Assembly (NCBI GenBank): GCA_003560215.1
Contig: PWIY01000321.1
Location: forward strand, 1 to 9,559
DNA length: 9,559 nt
Direction: 5' to 3'
Source of the DNA: Bacteroidales bacterium
GTDB taxonomy: Bacteria > Bacteroidota > Bacteroidia > Bacteroidales > UBA7960
A program made the translations under genes and the position numbers. Below, in pieces: positions 1-7,710 of this stretch (positions are counted from its first letter, which is position 1; each line of letters starts with the position of its first letter). The notes under the pieces were generated by a model. The model was not told the DNA's origin. It saw only the letters and a program-made list of their open reading frames with translations, and did not search any database.

Positions 1-65
1 CCCCCAGAGGGACGGTGCCCCTTATGTCAGTGAACGCTGGCTCACGGGAACCGTCCCTCTGGGGG
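1..65. repeat. Perfect 16-bp inverted repeat at the window edge, inside dacB
   Basis: Bases 1-16 (CCCCCAGAGGGACGGT) are the exact reverse complement of bases 50-65, with a 33-base spacer; bases 18-20 and 46-48 add three more pairs after one mismatch. The frame of the PBP4 gene runs through both arms. The right arm encodes TGTVPLG, which fits the family, and the left arm leads into GAPY, which also fits. The GGGACGGT core resembles palindromes I remember as REP-like elements linked to IS200-like (RAYT) transposases; that association is from memory and no transposase is present here. Because the repeat begins at base 1, it could also be a fold-back artefact at a contig end. Confidence 0.75.
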
Positions 66-784
66 CAAAAGATTTTGAGGTCAGGGGCTCCATGGCCGAC
101 CCCCCGGCATTTATGGCTGAAAGTTTTCGCCGGCACCTTTTCACAAATGGAATAGAAGTAAGCGGAACCGGTACTTCTTATCGACTGTCAGCCACCAGTG
201 GAATTGAAACCTCAGATGACAGAAACAAGCTTTCTACATGGTTCTCCCCTCCCCTTTACGAGATTATTTTCCGGACGAACCTCGCAAGTGTGAACACCTA
301 TGCGGAAAACCTGCTTAAAACCATCGGCCTGCAAAGCAACAGGCAGGGATCAACCGCAGCAGGCCTTGAGGTGCTTGATGAATACTGGGACAAAAAAGGT
401 CTGGATACCGACTCCTGGATACTGTATGACGGCAGCGGATTATCTCCTTCGAACAGACTTAGCAGCCATCATCTGATGACAATTCTGCAGGAAGCCTCAG
501 CCCATCCATCCTTCAGTGTCCTCATCCAGTCTTTGCCCCTGGCCGGTTACAGCGGAGCTTTGGAAAACTGGTTCCGGGGAACCAGGTCTGAAGGCTTACT
601 GAGGGCCAAAAGCGGGTATCTCAGTGGCGCCAGGGGCTATGCCGGTTATACCACCATGGAGAATGGCAATATGGCGGCATTTGTCATACTGGCCAACGAC
701 TATCAGGGCACCCCGGTTGCCATGAGAACCAGCATGTTAAACCTTATGCATGCCATTACCCTGCACAACGGGAGCAGCCTCTGA
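2..784 (+). CDS. dacB: D-alanyl-D-alanine carboxypeptidase/endopeptidase, PBP4 (S13) family, 5'-truncated by the window
   Basis: Periplasmic serine peptidase of peptidoglycan metabolism that trims or cleaves D-Ala-containing cross-bridges. The frame is open from base 2 without a start; the ATG at 92 is internal, because upstream codons (GAPY..ERWLTGTVPLG) continue the family sequence. Two of the three penicillin-binding motifs are visible: SxN as SVN (287-295), followed by the usual AENLL, and KTG as the accepted variant KSG (608-616). The nucleophile motif SxxK and the signal peptide lie off the left edge. Other family landmarks are DGSGLS (codons from 428) and LPLAGYSGAL, close to E. coli PBP4. 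About 260 residues are present of roughly 450-500 expected. The stop at 782-784 is followed by a T-run but no good hairpin. The inverted repeat in the first 65 bases is the only oddity. The family call is secure. Confidence 0.9.
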   Translation, partial: PQRDGAPYVSERWLTGTVPLGAKDFEVRGSMADPPAFMAESFRRHLFTNGIEVSGTGTSYRLSATSGIETSDDRNKLSTWFSPPLYEIIFRTNLASVNTYAENLLKTIGLQSNRQGSTAAGLEVLDEYWDKKGLDTDSWILYDGSGLSPSNRLSSHHLMTILQEASAHPSFSVLIQSLPLAGYSGALENWFRGTRSEGLLRAKSGYLSGARGYAGYTTMENGNMAAFVILANDYQGTPVAMRTSMLNLMHAITLHNGSSL

Positions 785-871
785 TTTTTTTTATATATGC
801 CCGAATTCCGAATATTATTATAATTTAGCAGGCAAACAAGGCATATTGTATAATCATAAAATCCTTTAATC

Positions 872-1891
872 ATGCAGCAAATAAATTGGGGAAAGCTTCC
901 TTTCGGATACTTTCAGACTGACTACAATGTAAGATGTTATAACCGCAACGGCCAGTGGGGAGAAATAGAAGTATCCTCCTCTCCGCACATCAATATCCAC
1001 ATGGCAGCCACCTGCCTCCACTACGGGCAGGAAGCCTTTGAGGGCATGAAGGCTTACCGGGGGAAAGACGGGAAAATCCGGCTGTTCCGCTGGGAGGAAA
1101 ATGCAAAGCGAATGCAACGGTCTGCGGATGGCATCCTCATGTCAAGGGTGCCTGAAGAACTGTTCCATAAAATGGTAACCCGGGCAGTAAAACTAAATGA
1201 ATCCTATGTGCCACCCCACGGAACCGGAGCAGCCCTTTACATCCGGCCGCTTCTGATCGGAACAGGCGTGCAGGTTGGTGTAAAACCAGCCGATGAATAC
1301 CTGTTTATGGTTTTCGTCGGACCGGTAGGCCCCTATTTCAAGGAAGGATTCAACCCGGTCAGCATGCAGATTGTGCGCGACATGGATCGTGCAGCTCCGC
1401 AGGGAACCGGACACATCAAGGTTGGCGGAAATTATGCCGGAAGCCTCCGGGCTTCAAAAAGGGCCCAGGAAGAAGGTTATGCTGCCGTATTATTCCTGGA
1501 AGCCAAAGAGAAGAAGTACATCGATGAAGCCGGCCCGGCCAACTTCTTTGGAATCAAAAACAACACATACATAACCCCCAAGTCCGATTCCATCCTGCCT
1601 TCCATTACCAACATGAGCCTGATGCAAATTGCGGAAGACATGGGCATGAAGGTGGAGCGGAGAGAAGTTCCGGTGGAAGAACTTGAGACTTTTGAAGAAG
1701 CTGGTGCCTGCGGAACAGCTGCGATTATTTCGCCGATCGGAAAAATCGTTGACAGAGAATCCGGTAAAGAATACAACCTCACCGAGAACGGAAAAGCAGG
1801 CCCCGTATCCACAAAGCTATTCAACAAACTTCAGGGGATACAGTACGGAGATGAACCCGATCCGCACGGATGGGTCAGCATCATTGAATAA
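872..1891 (+). CDS. ilvE: Branched-chain amino acid aminotransferase (class IV, PLP)
   Basis: Cytosolic PLP enzyme that interconverts leucine, isoleucine and valine with their 2-keto acids, using 2-oxoglutarate/glutamate; last biosynthetic and first catabolic step. At 339 residues it has the length of the longer bacterial/eukaryotic BCAT type. The PLP lysine is K183 in GHIKVGGNYA, the cofactor-ring glutamate is E219 in DEAGPANFF, and the phosphate-binding GTAA is at 281-284. HYGQEAFEGMKAYR (50-63) and YIRPLLIGTG (123-132) are typical of the BCAT group rather than of D-amino-acid transaminase or aminodeoxychorismate lyase. The ATG at 872 precedes the expected N-terminus (WGKLPFGY) directly. 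The 87-bp gap upstream is very AT-rich, holds a T-run after the dacB stop and a TATAAT at 849-854, but no clear Bacteroidetes promoter pair and no Shine-Dalgarno box. A hairpin terminator follows. It probably forms a single-gene unit; the neighbours do not indicate whether it serves synthesis or degradation. Confidence 0.95.
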   Translation: MQQINWGKLPFGYFQTDYNVRCYNRNGQWGEIEVSSSPHINIHMAATCLHYGQEAFEGMKAYRGKDGKIRLFRWEENAKRMQRSADGILMSRVPEELFHKMVTRAVKLNESYVPPHGTGAALYIRPLLIGTGVQVGVKPADEYLFMVFVGPVGPYFKEGFNPVSMQIVRDMDRAAPQGTGHIKVGGNYAGSLRASKRAQEEGYAAVLFLEAKEKKYIDEAGPANFFGIKNNTYITPKSDSILPSITNMSLMQIAEDMGMKVERREVPVEELETFEEAGACGTAAIISPIGKIVDRESGKEYNLTENGKAGPVSTKLFNKLQGIQYGDEPDPHGWVSIIE

Positions 1892-1893
1892 TC

Positions 1894-1914
1894 GCCCGGA
1901 AACGGGTTTTTATT
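1894..1914 (+). terminator. Short intrinsic terminator after ilvE
   Basis: CCCG (1895-1898), a GAAA tetraloop (1899-1902) and CGGG (1903-1906), extendable by a G-U pair, are followed directly by TTTTTATT. It starts two bases after the ilvE stop. The stem is short, but a GNRA loop and a T-run in the right place make termination plausible. It has a T-run only on the + strand, so it would not stop transcripts of the converging symporter gene. The remaining bases to 1974 show nothing else. Confidence 0.5.
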
Positions 1915-1974
1915 GGTTGAGCGTAAGACTGAGGGCAGGTGGGTGGGATAAATCAGTCAGGCACATTTAGCCAG

Positions 1975-3429
1975 TCATTGTTTTCGTATGATCATCAGGC
2001 CGATGATGGTAAATAGACCATTGAGCAGCAGTATTTCAAATCCAAACTGATACCCTCCCAGCAACTGTTCAGAAAAAATACTTAACAAATAGCTGAGTAA
2101 GGGCGACAGCAAAGCCACGACCGGCACATACCTGTCTTTCAACTCCCATTTCGTATACAACCCCACAAAGTACAACCCCAGGAGAGGCCCGTAGGTATAA
2201 CCCGCAATGGTAAATAATTTACTGATCAGCGCTTCGTCGTTGATGGCCCCGTATCCCATAATAATCAGCATCACAATCAGGGCGAACACCACATGCACCC
2301 TGTAACGCACCCGCTGAATTTTCTCTTCTGTCATCCCGGGTTTTCGCCTGAGCCCGAGAAAGTCTATACAAAAAACTGTGGTGAGGGCTGTGAGGGTTCC
2401 GTCGGCGCTGGAGTAAGCTGCAGAAATCAATCCGAAGAAAAATGCGAGGCCTGCCGCCACCCCAAGATAATTCAGTGCGATGGTCGGGAAAAGCTCATCG
2501 GAAGTCTGATCCGGGCCAAGTGTCAGCCCAACCTCACCGGCATAGATCCACAGCACCGCCCCCAGAAATAAAAACAGCAGATTGATGGGAATCAGGACAA
2601 ACCCGAAAGTCAGGACATTTTTCTGTGCATCCCGGAGATTTCTGCAACTCAGGTTTTTCTGCATCATGTCCTGGTCAAGGCCTGTCATCACAATGGTAAT
2701 GAACATACCGGAAAAAAACTGTTTGAGGAAGAACCTCGGATCGGTATAGTCAAGTACAAATAAATGGGTGAACCCCCTTTCACTGGCCTCGGAAGCAAGC
2801 GCACCCACACCCATCCCAAGTTGCCTTGATATCAGCACAACACTCAGAATAACCGCGGTAATCATAAAGGTAGTCTGGAGTGTATCTGTCCAGACAATTG
2901 TTTTGATCCCTCCCCTGAAGGTGTAAAGAAAAATAAGAACCATGAACAGGCTTACCGTGATCCCCAGGGGGATTCCCCATGCATCAAAAACGAAACGCTG
3001 CAGCACGATCACCACCAGAAACATGCGGAACGAGGTACCGATCAGCCGGGAAATGATGAAATAGAATGACCCTGTTTTATAGGATGCAAACCCGAAACGT
3101 TTTTCCAGATAGGTGTAGATGGATGTGAGGTTCATCCTGTAGTACATCGGGAGCAGCACTTTGGCGATCACCGTATAACCGGCGATGTAGCCAAAAACAA
3201 GCACCATATAGGAAAATTGTTCATCTTTCACCAATCCGGGAACCGACATGAAGGTCACACCTGAAAGTGTGGCACCGATCATGCCGTAGGCAACCACATA
3301 CCATGGCGAATTCCGGTTTCCGAGAAAGTAAGCTTCGTTATTCACTTTCCGGCGGACTGTCAGCCTGGAGATCAAAAAGATCAGGGATGTGTATACCAGG
3401 AAGGAAAACAATATCAGATAAGGACTCAT
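1975..3429 (-). CDS. Solute:sodium symporter (SSS family), substrate unknown
   Basis: Inner-membrane secondary transporter of the SSS family (LeuT fold) that couples inward Na+ movement to solute uptake. The 484 residues contain about 13 hydrophobic helices, the usual number. Family landmarks are the broken first core helix GATLSGVTF (52-60), GGIKTIVWTDTLQ (173-185), GLDQDMMQKNLSC (250-262) and SAAYSSADGTLTAL (336-349). In the last of these, S340/S341 lie where the Na2-site Ser/Thr pair is expected. The start at 3429 gives a first helix with no extra tail, and a TAnnTTTG box lies 28 bp upstream on the same strand. Proline, sugar, pantothenate, sialic acid and nucleoside carriers all belong to this family, and neither the sequence nor the neighbours (ilvE converging, recR diverging) identify the substrate. 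Annotation as a proline symporter would be unsupported. Confidence 0.9.
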   Translation of the reverse strand: MSPYLILFSFLVYTSLIFLISRLTVRRKVNNEAYFLGNRNSPWYVVAYGMIGATLSGVTFMSVPGLVKDEQFSYMVLVFGYIAGYTVIAKVLLPMYYRMNLTSIYTYLEKRFGFASYKTGSFYFIISRLIGTSFRMFLVVIVLQRFVFDAWGIPLGITVSLFMVLIFLYTFRGGIKTIVWTDTLQTTFMITAVILSVVLISRQLGMGVGALASEASERGFTHLFVLDYTDPRFFLKQFFSGMFITIVMTGLDQDMMQKNLSCRNLRDAQKNVLTFGFVLIPINLLFLFLGAVLWIYAGEVGLTLGPDQTSDELFPTIALNYLGVAAGLAFFFGLISAAYSSADGTLTALTTVFCIDFLGLRRKPGMTEEKIQRVRYRVHVVFALIVMLIIMGYGAINDEALISKLFTIAGYTYGPLLGLYFVGLYTKWELKDRYVPVVALLSPLLSYLLSIFSEQLLGGYQFGFEILLLNGLFTIIGLMIIRKQ

Positions 3430-3456
3430 ATACCCTGTCGGTTAACTTTGCAGCGG

Positions 3457-3464
3457 CAAAAATA
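3457..3464 (-). promoter_or_regulatory. Bacteroidetes-type -7 box for the symporter gene
   Basis: On the minus strand these bases read TATTTTTG, an exact TAnnTTTG, 27 bp before the symporter ATG. A matching TTG -33 element is not found at 17-23 bp; the nearest CAA on the + strand is at 3491-3493, a 26-bp gap. Position is good and sequence is half complete. Confidence 0.4.
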
Positions 3465-3474
3465 GCCAAAGATT

Positions 3475-3508
3475 TTGTCTTTTGCGCAGGCAATTATTAT
3501 TAACTTTG
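3475..3508 (+). promoter_or_regulatory. Bacteroidetes-type promoter for recR and the glycosyltransferase
   Basis: TAACTTTG at 3501-3508 matches the -7 consensus TAnnTTTG exactly. A TTG at 3475-3477 stands 23 bp upstream, the upper end of the 17-23 bp spacing reported for flavobacterial promoters; a second TTTG at 3481-3484 gives 16 bp. Transcription would begin about 3514-3516, leaving a leader of about 30 bases before recR. A second TAACTTTG at 3443-3450 has no TTG partner and may be an extra start or chance. Confidence 0.5.
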
Positions 3509-3546
3509 GCTGTCCGCCACGAACCATTTAGATACCGCAAAACACA

Positions 3547-4179
3547 TTGCACGTTTTGGAAACCTATTCCTCAAAATTATTGCAATCTGCAGTTGAAGAA
3601 TTTTCAAAACTGCCGGGCATCGGAAAGAAAACAGCTCTGAGGCTGGTACTTCACATGCTCAGGCAGGATACTGAATCCGTGGAACGTTTTTCCGATTCAC
3701 TGACCCGCCTGAGCCGGGAAGTTAAATACTGCCGTGAATGCCACAATATTTCAGACCACAGCCTGTGCGAAATTTGCAGTTCTTCGCGCCGCGATCCTTC
3801 CATTGTGTGTGTTGTTGAAGACATAAGGGATGTGGTGGCCATAGAAAACACCGGGCAGTTTCACGGCCGTTATCATGTGCTTGGTGGCATTATATCACCC
3901 ATGGAAGGTATCGGCCCGGCAGACCTGACCATTGATGCCCTGGAAAAAAGAATCGCAGGCAATGCTGACATCCGCGAAGTAATTCTCGCCCTCAGCACCA
4001 CCATGGAAGGAGATACCACAGGTTTTTACCTTTACAGGAAGTTACAGCCATATAACCTGAATATATCGGTAATCGCCCGCGGGGTTGCCATTGGTGATGA
4101 GCTGGAATACGCGGATGAGATCACCCTCGGGCGCTCCATCATTCATCGCACCGCCTACGACCTGACAACCGCTAAATAA
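3547..4179 (+). CDS. recR: Recombination mediator protein RecR
   Basis: Cytosolic DNA-repair protein of the RecF/RecO/RecR pathway that forms a ring clamp on DNA and helps load RecA at single-strand gaps. It has 210 residues, about the usual 200. In order: a helix-hairpin-helix with LPGIGKKTA (22-30), a four-cysteine zinc finger (C62, C65, C74, C77), a Toprim domain starting at [10 protein letters not shown] (87-96) with [12 protein letters not shown] (113-124), and the C-terminal [15 protein letters not shown]. No in-frame ATG precedes the conserved region and a TAG lies in frame at 3529, so the start is non-ATG. TTG at 3547 or TTG at 3556 (giving METYSSKLL, 207 aa) are both possible; the second resembles relatives slightly better. 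The glycosyltransferase begins 5 bp after the stop, so the two genes are almost certainly co-transcribed. Identity is secure, the exact start is not. Confidence 0.96.
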   Translation: MHVLETYSSKLLQSAVEEFSKLPGIGKKTALRLVLHMLRQDTESVERFSDSLTRLSREVKYCRECHNISDHSLCEICSSSRRDPSIVCVVEDIRDVVAIENTGQFHGRYHVLGGIISPMEGIGPADLTIDALEKRIAGNADIREVILALSTTMEGDTTGFYLYRKLQPYNLNISVIARGVAIGDELEYADEITLGRSIIHRTAYDLTTAK

Positions 4180-4184
4180 GGCCT

Positions 4185-6155
4185 ATGCTGCTGTCTGTAG
4201 TAATCGTCAGTTACAACGTTCAATACTTTCTCGAACAATGCCTTCATTCGGTATTCAAGTCAGGAGAAGGGATTCGCATGGAGGTATTCGTGGTTGACAA
4301 TCACTCCGCCGACGGATCCGTGGAAATGGTGCGAAAAAAGTTCCCGGAAGTTAAGCTCATCGCCAACAAAAAGAACCTTGGCTTCAGTAAAGCCAACAAC
4401 CAGGCCATCAGGAAAGCCGCCGGACGCTATATATTGCTGCTCAATCCGGATACGGTTGTAGAAGACAACACACTGCCAAAAGTGGTTGATTTTATGGAGC
4501 AGCATCCGGAAGCCGGAGGGCTTGGGGTGAAAATGCTGGACGGCCGCGGAAAATTCCTCCCCGAATCCAAGAGAGGCTTGCCCACTCCGGGGGTGGCATT
4601 CTGTAAAATATCTGGATTATCAGGCCTTTTCCCAAAATCAAAAATTTTCGGAAAATACCACCTGGGCTATCTTGACAATGATCAGACACACCAGGTTGAA
4701 GTACTGTCGGGTGCATTCATGCTGCTGCGAAAGGAGGCCCTGGATCGTTCCGGGCTCCTGGACGAGGATTTTTTCATGTATGGTGAAGACATTGACCTTT
4801 CATACAGGCTGGAAAAAGCGGGGTACCGGAATTACTACTATCCGGAAGCACGCATTATTCATTACAAGGGGGAAAGCACAAAAAAAAGCAGCATCAATTA
4901 TGTCATGGTCTTTTACAAGGCCATGGTCATATTTGCCAGGAAGCATTTTTCCCGTAAACATGCCAGTTTTTTTTCCCTGCTGATCAACATGGCCATCTAC
5001 CTGCGGGCCATGATCGCAATTGTATCACGTTTTACAAAACGCATTTTCTGGCCGGCGCTGGACGCCGCCATTATTTACGGAGGATTCTTTTACCTGACAA
5101 ATTACTGGGGGCACCAGATGTTTGCTGCCGACGCCACCTATTATCCGCCAGGGTTCATGTACCTGATGGTTCCTGCATACATCATGATCTGGCTGTCGGC
5201 TGTTTATATCAGCGGGGGGTATGACCGTCCTTCCGGTCTGTTCCGGATCATCCGCGGGATCGGACTTGGCACAGTCGCCATTCTTGTCATTTACGCATTG
5301 CTGCCCATCCATCTGAGGTATTCCAGGGCACTGATCCTGCTTGGCAGTGTCTGGGCCCTTTTTTCCATGTCGGCTACCCGAACTGTTTACAACCTGATCA
5401 AACACAAAAGCCTTCATCCGGGCAAACCGGGAAACAAAAGGGTGATTGTGGTCGGTAAAGGCAAAGAAGCCGGCCGGATCTTCCAGATGCTCCGGCAGGG
5501 AGGGCAGACTTCTTTCATGGGGCTGGTCAGCCCTGATGAGGAACTACCCGAAAGCGAGGGATTTTTGGGAACCGTGGATCAGCTTGAAGACATCGCTGTC
5601 ATTTACCAGGTCAACGAAGTAATTTTCTGTGCCGGAGACATTTCTTCCCGGGCAATCATCAATACAATGTCCGGATTGCAGAACAAACAACTGAACTTCA
5701 AAATAGCCCCGCCCGAAAGTCTTTACATCATCGGCAGCAACAGCATTGAACCCTTCGGCGATTTATTCACCATCAATGTGAACTCCGTTCACCTGCCTGC
5801 CAACAGACGGAACAAGAGGATATTCGATTTCTCTTTTGCCCTGCTTTTGCTGCTTACTTTTCCGTTCCACCTGATTTTTCAGCGGCACAGATGGGGTTTT
5901 CTTACCAACCTTGTCTATGTGATTGCGGGTAAAATTTCCTGGGTAGGCTATCATGCATCACCCGGCAGGGATAAACTGCCGGCACTGAAACCGGGGGTTC
6001 TTGCTCCGGGCGACATGATCCGGAATCAACCCCTTGAGGAGAATACCCGTGATAACCTGAACAGCCTGTATGCAAAGGATTACAAAGTCGAAAATGACCT
6101 CCACATCTGCATCACCAAATACAGCTTCCTCGGACAACCACCCCGCAATTACTGA
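4185..6155 (+). CDS. Family 2 glycosyltransferase fused to membrane, Rossmann and degenerate sugar-transferase region
   Basis: Membrane-bound protein probably acting in cell-surface glycan assembly. Residues 1-230 are a GT2 (GT-A) domain: SVVIVSYN (4-11), VDNHSADGS (38-46), the NPD of LLLNPDT (84-90) in the DxD position, and DEDFFMYGEDIDLSYRL (193-209), as in rhamnosyltransferase-like WbbL enzymes. Hydrophobic segments follow near 262-282, 288-305, 324-343, 355-375 and 380-396. A Rossmann-like domain starts at VIVVGKGKEAG (420-430), as in the CoA_binding_3 region of WcaJ/WbaP phosphoglycosyl transferases. KRIFDFSFALLLLLTFPFHLIF (544-565) resembles the membrane anchor of bacterial sugar transferases, and GKISWVGY (582-589) their G.MSLVGPRP, but the catalytic core between is missing. 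I infer an active GT2 with a non-catalytic phosphoglycosyl-transferase-derived tail. The ATG at 4185 lies 5 bp after recR; donor and acceptor cannot be read from the sequence. Confidence 0.82.
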   Translation: MLLSVVIVSYNVQYFLEQCLHSVFKSGEGIRMEVFVVDNHSADGSVEMVRKKFPEVKLIANKKNLGFSKANNQAIRKAAGRYILLLNPDTVVEDNTLPKVVDFMEQHPEAGGLGVKMLDGRGKFLPESKRGLPTPGVAFCKISGLSGLFPKSKIFGKYHLGYLDNDQTHQVEVLSGAFMLLRKEALDRSGLLDEDFFMYGEDIDLSYRLEKAGYRNYYYPEARIIHYKGESTKKSSINYVMVFYKAMVIFARKHFSRKHASFFSLLINMAIYLRAMIAIVSRFTKRIFWPALDAAIIYGGFFYLTNYWGHQMFAADATYYPPGFMYLMVPAYIMIWLSAVYISGGYDRPSGLFRIIRGIGLGTVAILVIYALLPIHLRYSRALILLGSVWALFSMSATRTVYNLIKHKSLHPGKPGNKRVIVVGKGKEAGRIFQMLRQGGQTSFMGLVSPDEELPESEGFLGTVDQLEDIAVIYQVNEVIFCAGDISSRAIINTMSGLQNKQLNFKIAPPESLYIIGSNSIEPFGDLFTINVNSVHLPANRRNKRIFDFSFALLLLLTFPFHLIFQRHRWGFLTNLVYVIAGKISWVGYHASPGRDKLPALKPGVLAPGDMIRNQPLEENTRDNLNSLYAKDYKVENDLHICITKYSFLGQPPRNY

Positions 6156-6253
6156 CCTGTAAAACAATATCGGGAATGATCTGTCAAACCTTTTTGTCTT
6201 TATGTTGTTTGAATGTCAGGAATACATTGGACCAACCAGAAAATATTTAACAT

Positions 6254-7642
6254 ATGGCAACCTTCGAATTAAAGATGCCCAAACTGGGCGAGAGCATTAC
6301 CGAGGCAACAATTACCAAGTGGTTAAAAAATACAGGAGACTCCATCGAACTGGATGAGCCGGTCGTTGAACTGTCAACCGACAAGGTAGACTCAGAAATC
6401 CCCAGTCCTGTCGAAGGTGTTTTAAAAGAACAACTATTCAGCGAAGGAGATACCGTTGAGGTAGATACGGTAATCGCCATAATCGAAATGGAAAGGGAAG
6501 ATGAAGCTGATGATGCATCCCCTGTTGAAGAGAAAGAGGAATCGGGTGCAGATAAAAACCGGCAGGAAGATCAAAAAGCCGAAGAGCAGGAGCAGTCGTC
6601 CGGAGAAGAAAAAGCCGCCGGTGAAGAAAAAACCGCCGGTGAAGAAAAAGCCGCCAGTGAAGTCAGTGACCCTGAACAGACAGAAAGTACGAGGTTCTAT
6701 TCACCGCTGGTGAGGAATATTGCGAAAGAGGAAAAAATCTCCATGAAAGAGCTGGAGCAGATCCCCGGAAGCGGTAAAAACAACCGGCTTACCAAGGAGG
6801 ATCTCCTTGCCTGGCTGAAAGACCGGACGGAAAAACCTGCACCCCAAAAAGATGAGGTTGCCCCGGCTGCTTCTGACAGGCCATCAGATAAGGCTGCTGC
6901 TGCCAAAAGCCCGTCAAAGATCCCTGTGGGTGAGAAAGACGAAGTGGTTGAAATGGACCGGATGCGGAAGCTCATTGCCGAACACATGGTGCAATCCAGA
7001 GATACGTCCGTCCATATCACTTTATTCAGGGAAGTGGACATGACCCCTGTTGTCAGGTGGCGCAGCAGGCAAAAAGAAATACTTCAGGAAAGAGAACAGG
7101 AGAAACTTACGTTTACCCCTATTTTCATCGAAGCCATTGCCAAAGCCCTGCGTGATTATCCGATGATGAACGTATCGCTGGACGGTCAAAAAATCATCAA
7201 ACGAAAAAACATCAACGTGGGGATGGCTGCAGCCCTGCCCGATGGCAACCTGATCGTACCTGTCATAAAAAATGCCGGAGACAAAAGCCTTTTGGGGCTT
7301 ACCAAAGAAGTCAATGACCTTGCCTCACGTGCCAGGGGGAACAAACTCAAACCCGATGAAATTCAGGGTGGCACGTTCACCCTCACCAATTTCGGTACTT
7401 TTGGCGCCACCATGGGCACCCCCATCATCAATCAGCCCCAGGTGGGGATCCTTGGCGTAGGTCTGATCGAAAAGAAACCCGTTGTGGTGGAAACCCCTGA
7501 TGGTGACAGCATTGGCATCCGTCACCGGATGATTCTCTCTCTGGCTTGTGATCACCGGATTGTGGACGGGGCTTTGGGAGGAATGTTTCTGCAAAGAGTG
7601 GCCGAATACCTGGAAGATTTTGACACCCGGCAAACCATCTGA
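6254..7642 (+). CDS. 2-oxo acid dehydrogenase E2 (dihydrolipoamide acyltransferase), probably branched-chain type
   Basis: Core subunit of a 2-oxo acid dehydrogenase complex; carries acyl groups on lipoyl-lysine and passes them to CoA in the cytosol. It has 462 residues. A lipoyl domain (about 1-80) has K44 in the STDKVDSEIPSP motif. A charged linker (81-145) contains three hexapeptide repeats. The peripheral-subunit-binding domain (147-188, SPLVRNIAKEE...RLTKEDLLAWL) docks E1/E3, and a second Ala/Pro-rich linker leads to the catalytic domain (228-455). That domain holds the active-site DHRIVDG (433-439; H434, D438) and the typical TNFGTFG. One lipoyl domain and the sequence style suggest the branched-chain keto acid type; pyruvate or 2-oxoglutarate E2 is possible. 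No E1 or E3 gene is adjacent, so partners must lie elsewhere. The 98-bp upstream gap shows no convincing promoter pair. The ATG at 6254 begins MATFELKMPKLGES, the normal E2 start. Confidence 0.92.
   Translation: MATFELKMPKLGESITEATITKWLKNTGDSIELDEPVVELSTDKVDSEIPSPVEGVLKEQLFSEGDTVEVDTVIAIIEMEREDEADDASPVEEKEESGADKNRQEDQKAEEQEQSSGEEKAAGEEKTAGEEKAASEVSDPEQTESTRFYSPLVRNIAKEEKISMKELEQIPGSGKNNRLTKEDLLAWLKDRTEKPAPQKDEVAPAASDRPSDKAAAAKSPSKIPVGEKDEVVEMDRMRKLIAEHMVQSRDTSVHITLFREVDMTPVVRWRSRQKEILQEREQEKLTFTPIFIEAIAKALRDYPMMNVSLDGQKIIKRKNINVGMAAALPDGNLIVPVIKNAGDKSLLGLTKEVNDLASRARGNKLKPDEIQGGTFTLTNFGTFGATMGTPIINQPQVGILGVGLIEKKPVVVETPDGDSIGIRHRMILSLACDHRIVDGALGGMFLQRVAEYLEDFDTRQTI
6602..6655 (+). repeat. 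Three in-frame 18-bp repeats in the E2 linker
   Basis: Three consecutive 18-bp units close to GGTGAAGAAAAAGCCGCC encode GEEKAA, GEEKTA and GEEKAA (residues 117-134). The first unit differs by GGA for GGT and the second by ACC for GCC. They sit in the flexible linker between the lipoyl and subunit-binding domains, where Ala/Glu/Lys/Pro repeats of variable number are tolerated; slippage is the likely origin. Confidence 0.9.
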
Positions 7643-7665
7643 TCCCTGAATAAGGGCATCAGGGA
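7643..7665 (+). other. Hairpin directly after the E2 stop codon
   Basis: TCCCTGA (7643-7649) and TCAGGGA (7659-7665) form a perfect 7-bp stem with a 9-base loop, beginning at the base after the TGA. There is no T-run behind it, so it is not a classical intrinsic terminator; it may stabilise the 3' end of the message or act with a factor. Only position and symmetry support it. Confidence 0.4.
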
Positions 7666-7710
7666 ATTACGGCCCGTATTGATTCCTTCACATCTCGGTT
7701 CATCGCGCAC

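Noticed and set aside
92..784. Start of dacB at the ATG at 92
   Set aside because: The frame is open to the window edge and the codons before 92 encode PBP4-like sequence, so the ATG is internal.
849..854. TATAAT as an ilvE promoter
   Set aside because: It is a proteobacterial-type -10 in AT-rich sequence without a -35 partner and would leave a leader of about 10 bases; Bacteroidota sigma factors use a different box.
5025..5417. 130-residue minus-strand frame opposite the glycosyltransferase membrane region
   Set aside because: It is Pro/Gln/Asp-rich with no domain, as expected for the antisense of codons for membrane helices.
6191..6230. Promoter for the E2 gene (TTTTTG at 6191 with TACATTGG at 6223)
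   Set aside because: The second box has a mismatch in the key T and the spacing is 26 bp; the alternative TTTG at 6208 gives only 11 bp.
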